29,169 nt of DNA, from contig JALKBU010000649.1 of assembly GCA_023091735.1 (NCBI GenBank), forward strand, positions 1-29,169, read 5' to 3'. The stretch is from Trichomonas tenax. Its lineage: Eukaryota; Parabasalia; Trichomonadida; Trichomonadidae. This document shows, piece after piece, positions 7,822-17,774 of the stretch (positions within the stretch are counted from its first letter, which is position 1; each line of letters opens with the position of its first letter). Both the position numbers and the translations under genes were made by a program. The notes beneath the pieces are model-generated. The model did no database searches. It was not told the DNA's origin and was given only the letters and a program-made list of their open reading frames with translations.

Positions 7822-9831
7822 ATGCATAAAATATCATCTAAAGCAAAATTTTCCATCGGAATAAATAAAATATCGATGGAAACAGAGTCAATCCGCTTCA
7901 CGACAAACAGTTATGGAACGACTCTGCAACAGCGCGGTATGGCAGAGATTCCTTCTGCTGTCGTTGTCAGCCCTTTGCTGTCGAATATCGAATATACAAA
8001 AACAAAATTATGCAAATGCAAACAATGCAACGCTTATATATGTCCTAACTCGAGCATTGACATGAACAGCAGAACGTGGAAATGCAATTTTTGCAATACA
8101 ACAAATAATTTGCCATTCGAAAATATTAATATTCAAGATAATTGCGAATTAGAGTGCTCAGATCTTGATGCATCTAAAACTATGATCATTATCGATGGAA
8201 CTTCATCTGCAATTTCAACAGGTCTTCTTCCACGAATTTATGAAGACTTAGAAACGCTTTTATCAGGAAAAATCACCAATGTTTGCGTTGCTCTTCTCAC
8301 GAAGACACTTAATGTACTTGGACCAAATGGATCGATTTCAACATTTGTTGATTTTGAAGATACAATCATTCCTCCTAAATATTTCTTGAAAGAACTTCCA
8401 TCACTCGCTCAGTTTCAGAAATATCACGGCGAGAGACAGGGGCCGTACACTGTTTCTGCATTAGAAATCGCAATTAAAAGTGTCGGGCCCGGTGGTCGTG
8501 TTTTTGCGGCCGTTTCGTATAAATCCGATGAGAGGAAAGAGTTTAAGATGCCAAGCATGCAGGCGGAAGGTGCATCTATTTGTGGTGTCAATTATGAAGC
8601 GCTTTCACCGTTAATCAATCTTTATAAGTCTTTTAATGTTAATTTGAGCATGCTCATTGCTCCTGGTGGCTCCACACTTATAGATTGTGCTACATTTGCT
8701 CGCTTTTGCTCTGAAACTGGCGGCAGATGTGAATATATTTCGAAATCAGGTTTTTATTCGTTTTATTCATCACTCGAACGTTTCTTCCAACCAAGATTGA
8801 CTTGCAAACTTTATCTCTCTGGTGCAGAGACAATTTTGCCATCCTTAGGAATGGCTCAGCACCTACACACTCACTTCTCTATATTGAAAGGCGAATCATT
8901 AGTTTTTCCATTTGGTTTGAAGCAAGAAAATGTTTCAAACATTCACGCTCAACTTGTTACTACAAAGTTTGATTTAAACGGAACATCATCGATCTATATC
9001 AACAACAAGATGATAACAAACACAACAGACTTACAAGAAATATTCAAAAACTGCGATCAAAATGCAATATTGAAGTATATCACAAACTCATTGATTAATC
9101 TTTTCTTAATTGACACAGAAATTGATCATTTGAAGGAGTTATGTCTTGCATTCCTTAAACCGATATTCATGAGCTATAGAGTTAATGTCAGCAGATCCCC
9201 AAGAAGACTGTCAAGCATTGTCCTTCCAAAGAGTTTAGATTGGTTGATAGTCCGTTGTCTTGGAATTCTCAAGTCAACTGTTTTCATGCAATGCATCTCA
9301 TATGATGAAAGAGCAGTTCAAATGTCAATGTTGTCTGCTAAGCCACCAGAAGCTGTTGCTTTGTGTGGATATCCTAAGCTTCTCGATATCACGGCATTTG
9401 TTTGGCATGGAGGAGAAATAACAGAAATAAGATTAACTGAATCACAATGCAGCAAAGGAAAGTTGTTGTTGCTTGATTCTGGATTTTCGACATGGCTGTG
9501 GCTTGGCGATGACTTGGATAAGGATTTGGTTATGCGTGCATTCGGAAAGCCCGCGCAGAGCCTCGTCGAAGAGCTTGTTCCAATAAATACAGAAGAGAAT
9601 GATAGATTATTCTCGTTGATGTATGGCAACACGAGAATGATTAAGCAGTCCACTCAATCAGAAACAACATTCACACAAAGAATGGTTGAAGATAGCCACA
9701 AGAAACTTCCTTCTTCTACAGACTTTATGCACAATCTCCACACTGTTACACTTCCACCAAGAAGTGAAGAGAAAGTCAAGAATATATTATGGAAATATGC
9801 AATCTCTTTCTTCACTGAAGAAACAGATTAA
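7822..9831 (+). CDS. Sec24-like COPII coat protein
   Basis: A 669-residue Sec23/Sec24-family protein, expected to form the inner COPII coat on ER exit sites and bind cargo. The zinc-finger domain has C66-x2-C69 and C88-x2-C91, with the typical RTWKCNFC context. A trunk (vWA-like) domain begins at about 115 with DASKTMIIIDGT. A beta-sandwich/helical region and a gelsolin-like domain (about 545-565, KLLLLDSGFSTWLWLG) follow. YPKLLDI near 515-520 resembles Sec24 more than Sec23. It is shorter than animal or yeast Sec24 because the long Pro-rich N-terminal tail is missing. No TCA(C/T)(T/A) Inr is obvious before 7822. An ATG at 7876 is a possible alternative start, losing 18 basic residues. Sec23 is the alternative call. 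Confidence 0.85.
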   Translation: MHKISSKAKFSIGINKISMETESIRFTTNSYGTTLQQRGMAEIPSAVVVSPLLSNIEYTKTKLCKCKQCNAYICPNSSIDMNSRTWKCNFCNTTNNLPFENINIQDNCELECSDLDASKTMIIIDGTSSAISTGLLPRIYEDLETLLSGKITNVCVALLTKTLNVLGPNGSISTFVDFEDTIIPPKYFLKELPSLAQFQKYHGERQGPYTVSALEIAIKSVGPGGRVFAAVSYKSDERKEFKMPSMQAEGASICGVNYEALSPLINLYKSFNVNLSMLIAPGGSTLIDCATFARFCSETGGRCEYISKSGFYSFYSSLERFFQPRLTCKLYLSGAETILPSLGMAQHLHTHFSILKGESLVFPFGLKQENVSNIHAQLVTTKFDLNGTSSIYINNKMITNTTDLQEIFKNCDQNAILKYITNSLINLFLIDTEIDHLKELCLAFLKPIFMSYRVNVSRSPRRLSSIVLPKSLDWLIVRCLGILKSTVFMQCISYDERAVQMSMLSAKPPEAVALCGYPKLLDITAFVWHGGEITEIRLTESQCSKGKLLLLDSGFSTWLWLGDDLDKDLVMRAFGKPAQSLVEELVPINTEENDRLFSLMYGNTRMIKQSTQSETTFTQRMVEDSHKKLPSSTDFMHNLHTVTLPPRSEEKVKNILWKYAISFFTEETD

Positions 9832-10319
9832 TTATTTTATTAGAGATATGTTTTATGTAAAAGAAATCTATATATTATATAAATAATTCTGTGTTTTGGC
9901 ATAACCATCAAATTACAATCATGAAATATCAAAATCAAATTGAACTATTTCATTTTAAATGATATTTGTTAAATCAGGATAAAGACTTCATTGAAGATAA
10001 ATTAACAGACCTATGACCTCAAAAATGAAAATACTAATACAGTTCTTTTGATTAGTAATGTAAATTTGCAATCATCCAATTCATAATTAATTATCAAATT
10101 CTAAAAAAGAATCTATATAAAGATATTGATATATATATATTCAAAGATTTGCTAATGCATTTTATAGTAGACATCCATAAATCATATTAGAAATATCATT
10201 TTGATTAAGAATGAAAATATTTTACATGACAGAAATTAATTACAAGTATTTACATTCTTTTACACGACAAAAAATATTTTACATGACAAAATATTTTACT
10301 TGGTGCAATTTTTTCAAGA
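9832..10319. other. Intergenic region with motif cluster
   Basis: AT-rich spacer with no gene. It carries three strict TTTACAYGNCA copies close to the downstream start codon, annotated separately. Confidence 0.5.
10221..10290 (+). promoter_or_regulatory. TTTACAYGNCA motif triplet upstream of ankyrin gene
   Basis: Three copies: TTTACATGACAGA 10221-10233, TTTACACGACAAA 10259-10271 and TTTACATGACAAA 10278-10290. The last two are 19 bp apart, and the final copy ends 29 bp before the ATG at 10320. The position mirrors that at the Sec24-like gene. Confidence 0.45.
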
Positions 10320-12365
10320 ATGAATACTGATCTTTTCATTGACTTAAGTCAAGTGTATTTGGATGTTAGTGAGAACAATCTCCATGAGTCTGCCTCATAC
10401 ATCGCAAATTGCGAGATAGGAACTACAAGCATCGGCTTAACGATAATTGCACAATATTTCATTAAAACTTTTCGCGTTAGACCCAAGAAACTCAATATAA
10501 TTGCAGATTTATTCATCGCTACAGTGAATTCTCCTTCAATTTATAATGTACAACAATTACCAAATAAATTATTAGACTATTGCTTCGGATATGACAACGA
10601 ATCTGATTATAAACTAAGAATTCGCATCTTCTACTTCATCAGAAAGCTGGTTTCGAAGGGCTTTTTCGATGTTAAAAAGGATATTCTTCCAAGAGTTTTG
10701 GCTCACATTGAAGATCACGAAAACTGTCGTCTTTACATCTTTAATTGCTGTTGCTGGGCCCCAGAAATCGACGAATTTTACCCAGGTTTCTTTGATGAAA
10801 ATCCAAATAACCGAAAACACAAATTTAACGTTCCTATTTGCAGACAACACATTGAAGACATCGATTTGATGCTTGATTTCTTCGATAATTATGAAAAACT
10901 GAGAGAAAACAACTGGGAATTGTTTTACAAAAGCATTGAAAACGAAGAAGTTCCAGGAAGCATTGCAGATATCATCATGAGGGACGACATTAATGCTTTT
11001 GTGGCACTTAGCACATCAATTCCAGATTTTGATTACAATGGCGTTCTTCCTGTGAGTTTCTTCGAGCATAGGACGATGCTTCAAAGGCAAACAAGGTTTA
11101 TTCAAGCAGCAGCGTTTTTCGGCTCAATTCAGATCTTGAAGTTCCTTCTCGTTAGCAATGTCGACGTCAATGTTCAAGATAGATATAATTATTACACAGC
11201 GCAATATGCAGTTTGTGGCGGAAGCTTTGAAGCCATCAGACTATGCGAACAACACGGCGCTAACTTCTTGGGATGTGCACAATTAGCTATAGAGTATTTC
11301 CAACCTGATGTTTTGAACTGGATTTATGAACATTTGCCGAAGAAACTTTGGTCTCTTGATATGTTTAATCGGGGCCGTATTCACAACGCTTCACTTGTAG
11401 GAAACCTCCAAGCTTTCATCGATGCTGTTGACACCGGTGACAAAATCAACCAAACAATGGAAGGCGCGCAACCCATTGTGTTGGCGACAAAATGCAATAG
11501 TTTTGAGATCGTGATGTATATATTGTCTCTCGGAGTTGAATACAATGATCTCAAAAAGATTAGGTATGAAAATCAAACACTAATGCAGGTAGCTATTACT
11601 TACTCCAAAGATGAAATGATTGATTTTCTTATCGACAAATTACCAGAGTGGGATCACTGGCTGTCTTATGTACCTGATTGTGATGATTTGTTCTACGCAA
11701 TACAAACACGCCGTCCTTCTCTCATCATGAAGTTTGCAGAAAGAATGGATGTCGCAAAGGATCCAACGAGAAGATATTTCATGAATAAAGCAATTCAACT
11801 TGGATCATTCAGTGCAATCAGACTCATGGCTAAACACAAAGATTTATTCCCGTGCAATTTTGAAATATTACCAGAAAATATCAGCTCTATTCGACCATTA
11901 ATGAACTTATTACTCGAACTCGGAATCATTCCTAAAGATAGAAAAGATCTTCCTGACTATGCTAAAGAAGGATATCAGTATCACAAAAAACCAACAGATT
12001 TTATTAGAGAAAAAACAGGTTTGATTCCAGATCCTTTCTGGATATGTGGAACGCAGAATGACTCGAGTGAAACTGTAATGGAACAACTTCTTAGAGCACT
12101 CGCTCAAGGAAATAATGATATTAATTTCGATCCACAGCAAAATATTCTAACTTTCTCTCCAAACTTAGTGGGTCCACTTGGGTATATCCACAATGGTGTG
12201 GATATCGACGAAAGCGAGGATTATGAAGAAGAAGAAGATTTAATTATTTTAGAAGAGGAAGAAGAAGATCATAATGAAAATCTGACCGCACAGGATATAT
12301 ATAATCTGATCGGAAAGCTTGACAAGGATCCAAGTCAAGAAGAAAAAGACGAAGATCCTCAATAA
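10320..12365 (+). CDS. Ankyrin/DUF3447-type protein with acidic tail
   Basis: A 681-residue member of the large trichomonad DUF3447/ankyrin family. The N-terminal about 215 residues are helical. A segment at about 216-240 (IADIIMRDDINAFVALST) marks the start of the DUF3447 block. Ankyrin-like helical pairs continue to about 560, for example FIQAAAFFGSIQILKFLL and VNVQDRYNYY. The C-terminus (about 610-681) is very acidic, with runs of Glu, and ends in a Lys/Glu/Asp-rich tail. No signal peptide or membrane segment. The likely role is a cytosolic or nuclear binding scaffold; the partner is unknown. The ATG at 10320 is preceded by TTTTCAAGA and by the motif cluster. The frame is intact, unlike that of its relative at 15939-17326. 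Confidence 0.85.
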   Translation: MNTDLFIDLSQVYLDVSENNLHESASYIANCEIGTTSIGLTIIAQYFIKTFRVRPKKLNIIADLFIATVNSPSIYNVQQLPNKLLDYCFGYDNESDYKLRIRIFYFIRKLVSKGFFDVKKDILPRVLAHIEDHENCRLYIFNCCCWAPEIDEFYPGFFDENPNNRKHKFNVPICRQHIEDIDLMLDFFDNYEKLRENNWELFYKSIENEEVPGSIADIIMRDDINAFVALSTSIPDFDYNGVLPVSFFEHRTMLQRQTRFIQAAAFFGSIQILKFLLVSNVDVNVQDRYNYYTAQYAVCGGSFEAIRLCEQHGANFLGCAQLAIEYFQPDVLNWIYEHLPKKLWSLDMFNRGRIHNASLVGNLQAFIDAVDTGDKINQTMEGAQPIVLATKCNSFEIVMYILSLGVEYNDLKKIRYENQTLMQVAITYSKDEMIDFLIDKLPEWDHWLSYVPDCDDLFYAIQTRRPSLIMKFAERMDVAKDPTRRYFMNKAIQLGSFSAIRLMAKHKDLFPCNFEILPENISSIRPLMNLLLELGIIPKDRKDLPDYAKEGYQYHKKPTDFIREKTGLIPDPFWICGTQNDSSETVMEQLLRALAQGNNDINFDPQQNILTFSPNLVGPLGYIHNGVDIDESEDYEEEEDLIILEEEEEDHNENLTAQDIYNLIGKLDKDPSQEEKDEDPQ

Positions 12366-12740
12366 TCCAATTTTTATTTGTTCTATATGTGTATTATATA
12401 TAAATTGTAACTATATTAAGATTTTCAAGAATACCACAATAATCTTTTTGAATCATATTGTATTATAAAAATTCGAATAATAATAACTTCAAATTAAGGT
12501 TTAAAATCTTAAACCTTATCATAAACCCATTGGTGATTAACTCATATTCGATTGGAAAAGCCTTAAAAATCAGAGTAATAATATATGGAAAAATATTATT
12601 TTGGTTTCGGAGAGAACCAGTGTAATATAATGCAGTGGTAGAGAATAGAATATCAATATCTCTGAGAAATTTTGAAATCATTAATTTGGCCGCGTAAAAA
12701 AATCAGCTTTTCTTGGGCGTAGTTTAATACACTATATCGT
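12366..12740. other. Intergenic, convergent gene ends
   Basis: Spacer between two convergent genes. It contains a small inverted repeat (TAAGGTTTA 12495-12503 with TAAACCTTA 12510-12518). A 72-residue minus-strand frame here looks like chance. Confidence 0.5.
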
Positions 12741-12935
12741 TTATTTAAGGAGGCGTGAAACAAGGTGCAACAAAAGTGTTACCGCGATGAGACCAGCTGT
12801 TATGAACAAAGCAGCCTCTGGCGTGCAATCGATGCCAACGTGCTGCTTCGCCTTCTTTCCTGTAGAGAACATACCACCGCCAATTGATGTCGTCGTGGCG
12901 ACAGTGACAGTGCCTGATCCGGATCCTTTAGCCAT
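12741..12935 (-). CDS. Sec61 beta-like translocon subunit
   Basis: A 64-residue tail-anchored protein, the size and layout of the Sec61-beta/Sbh1 subunit of the ER protein-conducting channel. A Gly/Ser/Thr-rich N-terminus (residues 1-30) is followed by a basic TGKKAKQHVG stretch. Next comes the conserved short segment before the membrane (GIDCTPEAALFITAG), then a single C-terminal membrane helix ending in a short basic tail (SRLLK). The start is taken at ATG 12935; five more codons upstream are open but begin with TTG. It sits alone between a convergent ankyrin gene and a broken gene. Length, topology and charge pattern make the call good despite low overall complexity. Confidence 0.8.
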   Translation of the reverse strand: MAKGSGSGTVTVATTTSIGGGMFSTGKKAKQHVGIDCTPEAALFITAGLIAVTLLLHLVSRLLK

Positions 12936-13513
12936 TGTAAAATCTGGCAATCTGACGGAAAAGTGAGATTTATTGCGAAATCTTTGACATCGGCGAAACT
13001 TCGGATTTAGGATCTATTGTATCGATATATTGTGAGAAATCGTCAAATTGGTCCGATTTTTGCCACCGGGATTGAGAAATTTCAATTTTGATCTTTTATT
13101 AATTGGATTACTTATAATATCAGTATAGCTTCACTTTTCACAATATAACTATGGAAAATATTATTGGAATAAAATTTCATAAAAAAATATTGAAGCAATT
13201 ATATCACTAAAATATTGTCATTTTCAATTGTATGCATATGAATAGATGAACTGCTATCTAACAGCCTTCATTTTGATTAATTTTTTGAGATATTCGGAGT
13301 TTTCATTTTTATTAGTGTAAACAGTCATTTTCCTGTCACAGTTTCACTTTTTGAAATATAAACATGGTAAAATATTTTTTGAATTTAACATTTTGAGTTT
13401 TAGATTTGCTAATATTCTTTCTTTATTAACACACAGGTAAAAGTAGCCCGGGCAATGAACTTACAATGAATAAAAATTTAATATCAACATTAAAAACTGA
13501 AATTCAAATAAAA
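12936..13513. other. Gene-free stretch
   Basis: Spacer between two minus-strand genes. No gene, motif cluster or repeat recognised. Confidence 0.5.
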
Positions 13514-14711
13514 TCATTCCTTGTAATAGGGACATTCAGGGAAGTCATTCGGATTGAACAAAGCTGGAGGAGTTGTGGATAGTTGCTCGATTTCAGCAAT
13601 TGAATCCCAAAATGGATCCTGAATATCAATACATTGCTGAATTAAGCTCATTATGTATTCCTTTTGCAATGCCGTGTTTCTGACATTGATAACTATCCTA
13701 ATAGAGAATGAACGAAGAGTCACAAACTCTGATTCACAGCACTGAATGAAGAATGGAAACAATTCAAAAACGGAAACTGCAATTTCTTCTTTATTAGCTC
13801 CTGCGTAAAAATATTCCTCCACAGCATCAAGCAGCTGGAAATGGTTGGGGAAGCGAGTCAAAATTGTAGGTAATATTTGATGCAATTGAATTTGGTTTAT
13901 AATTGTGTTATTTTGTCCGATCCAAAACTTTATGATTTGTATAGATATAACTATGTATTTGTAGCACATGTCTGGCATGTTTTGAAGATTCTGCACAGCA
14001 GCGGGCAAAATTTGTTGATAAAATTCGAATGTAGAATCATTTAGACTGCGCCAGTATGTCCTCCATATTTTATTTTTGATATCTATAGGAATGGTATTGA
14101 GAGGAATGATGAAATTCGATAAAAACTGGATCAGAAACAATATTTTGATATTTTGGAATTGTGCAGCAAATTCTAACAACTTTAAGGAGATTTATAACGT
14201 AAATTTTCATTGTGTTCTTTGAAGTTGCCAATTTGTTAATTCCATTCTTGAAACTCATGATAATCATTTCAAAAAATCTGTATTTGGCTAAAATTTGTTG
14301 ATAACCTTCGTGAAATGGTGATGATATAAGGATTATTTTAAACAAATCGAGAACATCCGTTTAATATATAAAATCATAAAATAATCTCAATGCTAATCGA
14401 AATATTTCTCCATTGTTTACGGTTACATCGTCGCAAGAAAGTAAATGGGATAGGATATTAATGACTCTGACGTTTTGTTCATATTCTGATTTATCTGAAA
14501 CAACGAAATTTAGCATTTTAATGAAACTTGGATTATCAATTATACACTGGCTTAACGGGTTATGAGATTTTCGGCAAATTTGAAACGAGACGATTGATAA
14601 ATCTCCTTTTTCTAAAGATATCGAATATCTTAGCAATCGATCGTGATTCTGATTGACAATTTTCTCTATTTCTTGATTTCCTGGCGGCTCAAAATACCAA
14701 CTTATAGACAT
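13514..14711 (-). pseudogene. Broken helical-repeat (HEAT/ARM-like) gene
   Basis: Read from ATG 14711 toward 13514. The first 116 residues are helical and end at a TAA (14361-14363). The same frame resumes at once and stays protein-like to about 14175, where the coding pattern moves to another frame that runs to the stop at 13514. Together the pieces span nearly 400 codons of amphipathic helices rich in Ile, Leu, Phe and Asn. This fits an alpha-helical repeat protein of importin/armadillo type, but I recognise no specific family. Two breaks (one nonsense, one frameshift) suggest a pseudogene. The junctions do not look like the trichomonad intron signals I know. Sequencing error could explain one break, less easily both. 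Confidence 0.55.
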
Positions 14712-15019
14712 CCATTAATTTTTTTTGACTACAACAATTTCAATCGACAATCATTCGATTTTAAATCTCAATTGCTATAGCATTGCCTATATGACATATA
14801 TCCAAGAGATCTAGTAATAATAACTATAAATCATCGATTTTTTTTATTTGACCAATGATACGACTCTTATTTCAATTTTTGTTTTACGTTTCATTGATTT
14901 AGAGAAAGAGATAGAGATCAAAAAGATAGTGAACAACATCAACTAGCGTTACGCTTATTTGTTTATGGAAAGATCTCTTGATGTTATTTTTCTCCTTTGC
15001 ATACGTTAACAGATAATAT
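14712..15019. other. Gene-free stretch
   Basis: Divergent spacer between the broken helical-repeat gene and the surface-protein remnant. AT-rich, nothing recognised. Confidence 0.45.
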
Positions 15020-15439
15020 TAGAATAAGAATGTAAGTTTAATTATAATTATTGAGCATTGTAAATTTATTAACATTCATAACTCCATTGCAGGTCATTCA
15101 AGCGTCAGACAGTATTTATGCTGTGGAGGAGCAATATTTCTTGATAACATAACTTTTTCACAAATCAGTTATTGCTCTTTTTTTAATGTAACAGGAAATT
15201 CCCAGCTTTTTTATGTTTCCAGACCTATAACATCCAATTTTAATTTTGAATGCCTAAGCAATGATGTTTGCGGCATTGATTCCAAAACAGTGTTTCAATC
15301 ATTATATGCACCAGAAAGATCTTCACAATATGGTCAAAATTCGACAAATCAATTCATTAGCAATGTTGTTGGAATATTTCATGTCGGCTCAAAACCTCTT
15401 CAATATATAATGACATCAATAAAGAAGCAGTGCGTTTAG
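15020..15439 (+). pseudogene. Remnant of a beta-helix surface protein (Pmp/adhesin-like family)
   Basis: A frame without a start codon, open from after a TAG near 15018 to TAG 15437-15439, encodes about 139 residues. Its pattern is that of the large trichomonad right-handed beta-helix surface-protein families: EHCKFINI, CCGGAIFLDNITFSQI, YCSFFNVTGN and FECLSNDVCG. The alternating hydrophobic/polar strands, Cys-Gly-Gly-Ala turns and Asn-rich loops are diagnostic of the type. The intact relatives carry a signal peptide and a C-terminal membrane anchor; neither is here. No upstream portion was found. It is a truncated copy, not a gene. Confidence is good for the fold family and moderate for extent. 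Confidence 0.5.
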
Positions 15440-15938
15440 GAGTATCTTCAGTAGATAGTTCATCCATAAAATTAAAGATCCGGTCTAACTGTTTTCACAC
15501 TATACAATTAATTCTATGAGGTATTCATTTTTGTCACCTTTTTCAAACACATAATGTTGAATTTTCTCAAGAAATATTTTTCTGACTAATACTTTTCCTT
15601 GAGAAATTACATGCATACAGTAGTGCCAACAAAATGACCATTCTAATTATCGAATTTTATGAAGTTTTGAGTTATTGCAGGGGGCACACCCAAACGGTTT
15701 GAACCAATTTAAAATGAATGATATTCACTTGCATAAAAAGCAATTGGTTCGTATATAAGCAAGAAAAACAACGATTCAACTATAGTGTTATTTGTACGTA
15801 CCCAGGTTAAAATTGCATTTTCAAATTTTTTCTAAAACGAAATTATTTTCATCCAAAACAACTTCAATAGTTCCATTTTTAAGAATAATATTACAAAAAT
15901 CTATGTTTCTGTTCATTTCTTTACTTTGTGTTCATATA
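15440..15938. other. Gene-free stretch with a small stem-loop
   Basis: No gene. GAACCAATT at 15701-15709 and AATTGGTTC at 15742-15750 form an inverted repeat with a 32-nt loop. An Inr-like TCATA lies at 15932-15936, just before the next gene. Confidence 0.45.
15932..15936 (+). promoter_or_regulatory. Trichomonad initiator (Inr) candidate
   Basis: TCATA fits the Inr consensus TCA+1(C/T)(T/A). The +1 A would be 15934, five bases before the ATG at 15939. This picks that ATG as the start. Confidence 0.45.
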
Positions 15939-17326
15939 ATGAAGAACAAAGAATTTAATGTCGAATTATTCGAGAAACTAATGGGAAAACATAAAGAGCA
16001 CATCCTAATGAAGGAATATTTAATCAATTTGCACAAGTCTGGCAATCAACAAGTTTTTGATCTTATTAAAAAATTAAAAGAAAAGAATGAAGTTATCCTA
16101 TCACAAGTTCTCAACAATGTCAATGTATTTTACATAGCGAATAACAAACATATACGCAAATATTGGGAACTTTTTATACAAATATACAATTATTTCAAAC
16201 CAAAACTCCACAATATTGATAAATATTCACTTAAATTCCAGGTTTTGTTCAATAACACTTACAAAATCGACTTTGACAAATCATATAATTATCAATTAAA
16301 ATTGAATTTCAAAAATAATGCATTCAAGGATAAAACGAACGAAGAAATACTCGAAATATATCCAGAGGACTCTCTGATGCGATTTATTCTCGATGATGAT
16401 TTAGTTAAATTAAAAGATATAATTCTCGCAGAAAGAATCAATATCCTTATAATGGTTTATCGTTTCTCCACTGGGCCGCAAATTATGGATCAATAGAATG
16501 CTTCAGATTTTTCCATGCTTCTGGGTTGAAAATCAATGATAAATGTTTCCAATTAAGTTTCTTTGGACGCAATTTGGATATAATCAAAGATTGTGAAATG
16601 CATTGCCAGAAACCATCAAATGAGGTCCTCGATGCTGCAATTCGAACAGGAAATCTCGATTCTCCTTTATATTTAGTTCAACAACATGGTTTGAAACTAA
16701 CCGATTCAAGATATTTTACAATGGAATATTACTTTTATATTTTATGCTCTGAGAGTAATCCTGAGAAATATTTTTCCGCTGCAACAATATTCGTCATCCC
16801 ATCGTTGGTTGACACGCTTCTTGAAAATGGATTCAATTTATTTGGAAATCAAGAAAATATGGTTTATTATATCGATGATTGCATCGCTTATAGAGATGCA
16901 GAATTCTGTAAATATTTGATAAACAAAGGTTTAGATGTTAATGCAGCATCCAATGAAATGCTTTGTCCACTTAATCTCGCGATAATCGATTACAGCAATG
17001 ATATAGTTAAACTTCTTATCGATCATGCAATCAATATTAATACTTTAGGAGCGGAAATGAAGACTCTTCTTGAGATAAGTTTAATGGTGAAGAATATAGA
17101 AATAAGTCGAATTCTTCTTGATAAAGGTGCTGATGTTAAAATCGGTTTTCCTTTGCATAAGTGTGCACTGCATGATGACTTGCTTGACCTATTCATTAAA
17201 ATGGTTGAGATAGGCGCTAATATTAATGTGCTTGATGAAAATCAAATGACACCTTTAATTCTTAACCTGACAACAAATTCTAATCATGATATTGCCAATT
17301 ATCTGTTCAAAATTGGTGCCAAATAA
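15939..17326 (+). pseudogene. DUF3447/ankyrin gene with one frameshift
   Basis: The first segment (ATG 15939) is a helical N-terminus and runs to the DUF3447 entry (DSLMRFILDDDLVKLKDIIL). Near 16446-16452 the family signature leaves this frame and continues in another: FLHWAANYGSIECFRFF, then LSFFGRNLDIIKDC. From there it is open to 17326, with ankyrin repeats in the C-terminal half (KYLINKGLDVNAASNE, ILLDKGADVKIG, MVEIGANINVLDENQMTPL). Either frame alone is truncated. The full span is about 460 codons, a normal length for the family. The break lies in a short CCTTATAA context and could be a recent mutation or a one-base assembly error. If it is an error, this is an intact gene. The family call is firm. 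Confidence 0.75.
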
Positions 17327-17774
17327 AACGAGACATTTGAATTTTTTTGAAAATTATTATTGACGCTCATCAATCTTTTGAGATCATATCTAAAAAAATG
17401 AAGTTATATTTTTAAATCTATCTCAAGATCATCAATTAATATTTCAATTTTATTTGCAAAGGAAGGTACTGATGAGCTATGGCTTTGTCGAAATATATTC
17501 GCAGCTCCCAATTTTTCAAACTCAATAATATTTTGATGCATTTTTGTTTTTCACTGATAATTTCTTCAAAAACAAAATTAACAATCATCTCTTCAATTAT
17601 TAAAAATTATTTCCCTGTATTGTTAATTATCAAATTTCGATTAGGATCTCTAATTCATCAAAAAATATTTGAGAAAATTATTAAAAATTGTTGTATATGA
17701 AAAATTCGGTAAAACTGAATTCATGTGGTGATAGATAAAAATTTAAATAACAACAAATAGGTGAATAAAGAAGA
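17327..17774. other. Gene-free stretch, convergent ends
   Basis: AT-rich 3' spacer. A 73-residue plus frame (17479-17700) begins with an ATG but its composition follows the AT-rich background, so it is not called. Confidence 0.45.

Noticed and set aside
9318..9653. 111-residue minus-strand frame
   Set aside because: Shadow of the Sec24-like coding sequence.
14346..14363. Spliceosomal intron across the nonsense codon of the helical-repeat gene
   Set aside because: No GTAYGT-like donor or ACTAACACACAG-like acceptor of the trichomonad type, and the reading phase is kept without removing anything but the stop.
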